A stretch of DNA of 5,520 nt from Acidobacteriota bacterium (GTDB lineage: Bacteria > Acidobacteriota > UBA890): assembly GCA_022563115.1 (NCBI GenBank), contig JADFNY010000276.1, positions 1 through 5,520 of the forward strand. The letters are read 5' to 3'. The first letter of the stretch is position 1. The number at the start of each line of letters is the position of its first letter. Shown here in pieces: positions 5,495 to 5,520 of the stretch. Under the pieces are notes generated by a model. It did no database searches. It saw only the letters and a program-made list of their open reading frames with translations, and was not told the origin of the DNA. The position numbers were made by a program, and so were the translations under genes.

Positions 5495-5520
5495 TGGTCG
5501 GGACGCCTGGATTCGAACCA
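5495..5520 (-). tRNA. tRNA 3' end, cut by the window edge; possibly tRNA-Pro
   Basis: The last 26 bases, read on the - strand, give three bases of a T stem (TGG), the T loop TTCGAAT, the closing stem CCAGG, the acceptor 3' strand CGTCCCG, discriminator A and an encoded CCA. This is a textbook tRNA 3' end. The 5' half, including the anticodon, lies outside the window, so the isotype cannot be read. G72 with A73 implies a C1-G72 pair, which in bacteria fits tRNA-Pro best, but this is inference. It lies 89 bases upstream of surE on the same strand. Confidence 0.88.

Overview
The window is GC-rich, tightly packed bacterial chromosome. Seven protein genes, two tRNAs and a small family of intergenic repeats account for almost all of it. 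The combination of a surE-yqaA pair, a MOFRL-type glycerate kinase and a probable outer-membrane protein suggests a Gram-negative bacterium, perhaps in the broad former deltaproteobacterial group (Myxococcota, Desulfobacterota or Binatota type). That placement is an inference from gene content and base composition, not a proven assignment.

Layout: one gene lies on the + strand at the left edge (2-631, cut by the window edge). It is a beta-strand-rich protein of unknown family that may be an outer-membrane barrel. Everything else is on the - strand, listed here in the order of transcription. The 3' end of a tRNA (5495-5520) is followed by surE (5405-4602) and by yqaA, a DedA/VTT-superfamily membrane protein (4602-4003) whose start overlaps the surE stop. 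Next come a 75-bp palindrome (4004-3930), tRNA-Pro(CGG) (3914-3841), apt (3818-3249) and a glycerate 2-kinase (about 3232-1889). After an 88-base gap comes a cyclophilin-like-fold protein (1800-1411), whose stop overlaps by four bases the start of an unrecognised coiled-coil protein (1414-692). That last gene converges on the left-edge gene.

How the genes fit together: SurE (nucleoside monophosphate phosphatase) and Apt (adenine salvage) both act on nucleotides, and glycerate kinase feeds glycerate into central metabolism. No single pathway links the whole run. It reads as two or three housekeeping operons joined end to end. The least understood part is the translationally coupled pair of cyclophilin-like and coiled-coil genes.

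The clearest unexplained structure is a repeat whose unit begins AACAGGGTGCTGAA. It occurs as a 75-bp inverted pair at 3930-4004, as a single arm at 642-675 (31 of 34 bases identical to the left arm of the pair), and as a probable decayed arm in reverse orientation at 1820-1850. All three are in intergenic gaps, which suggests a REP/MITE-like dispersed element. I see no CRISPR array, no transposase, no phage gene and no obvious defence or biosynthetic system.
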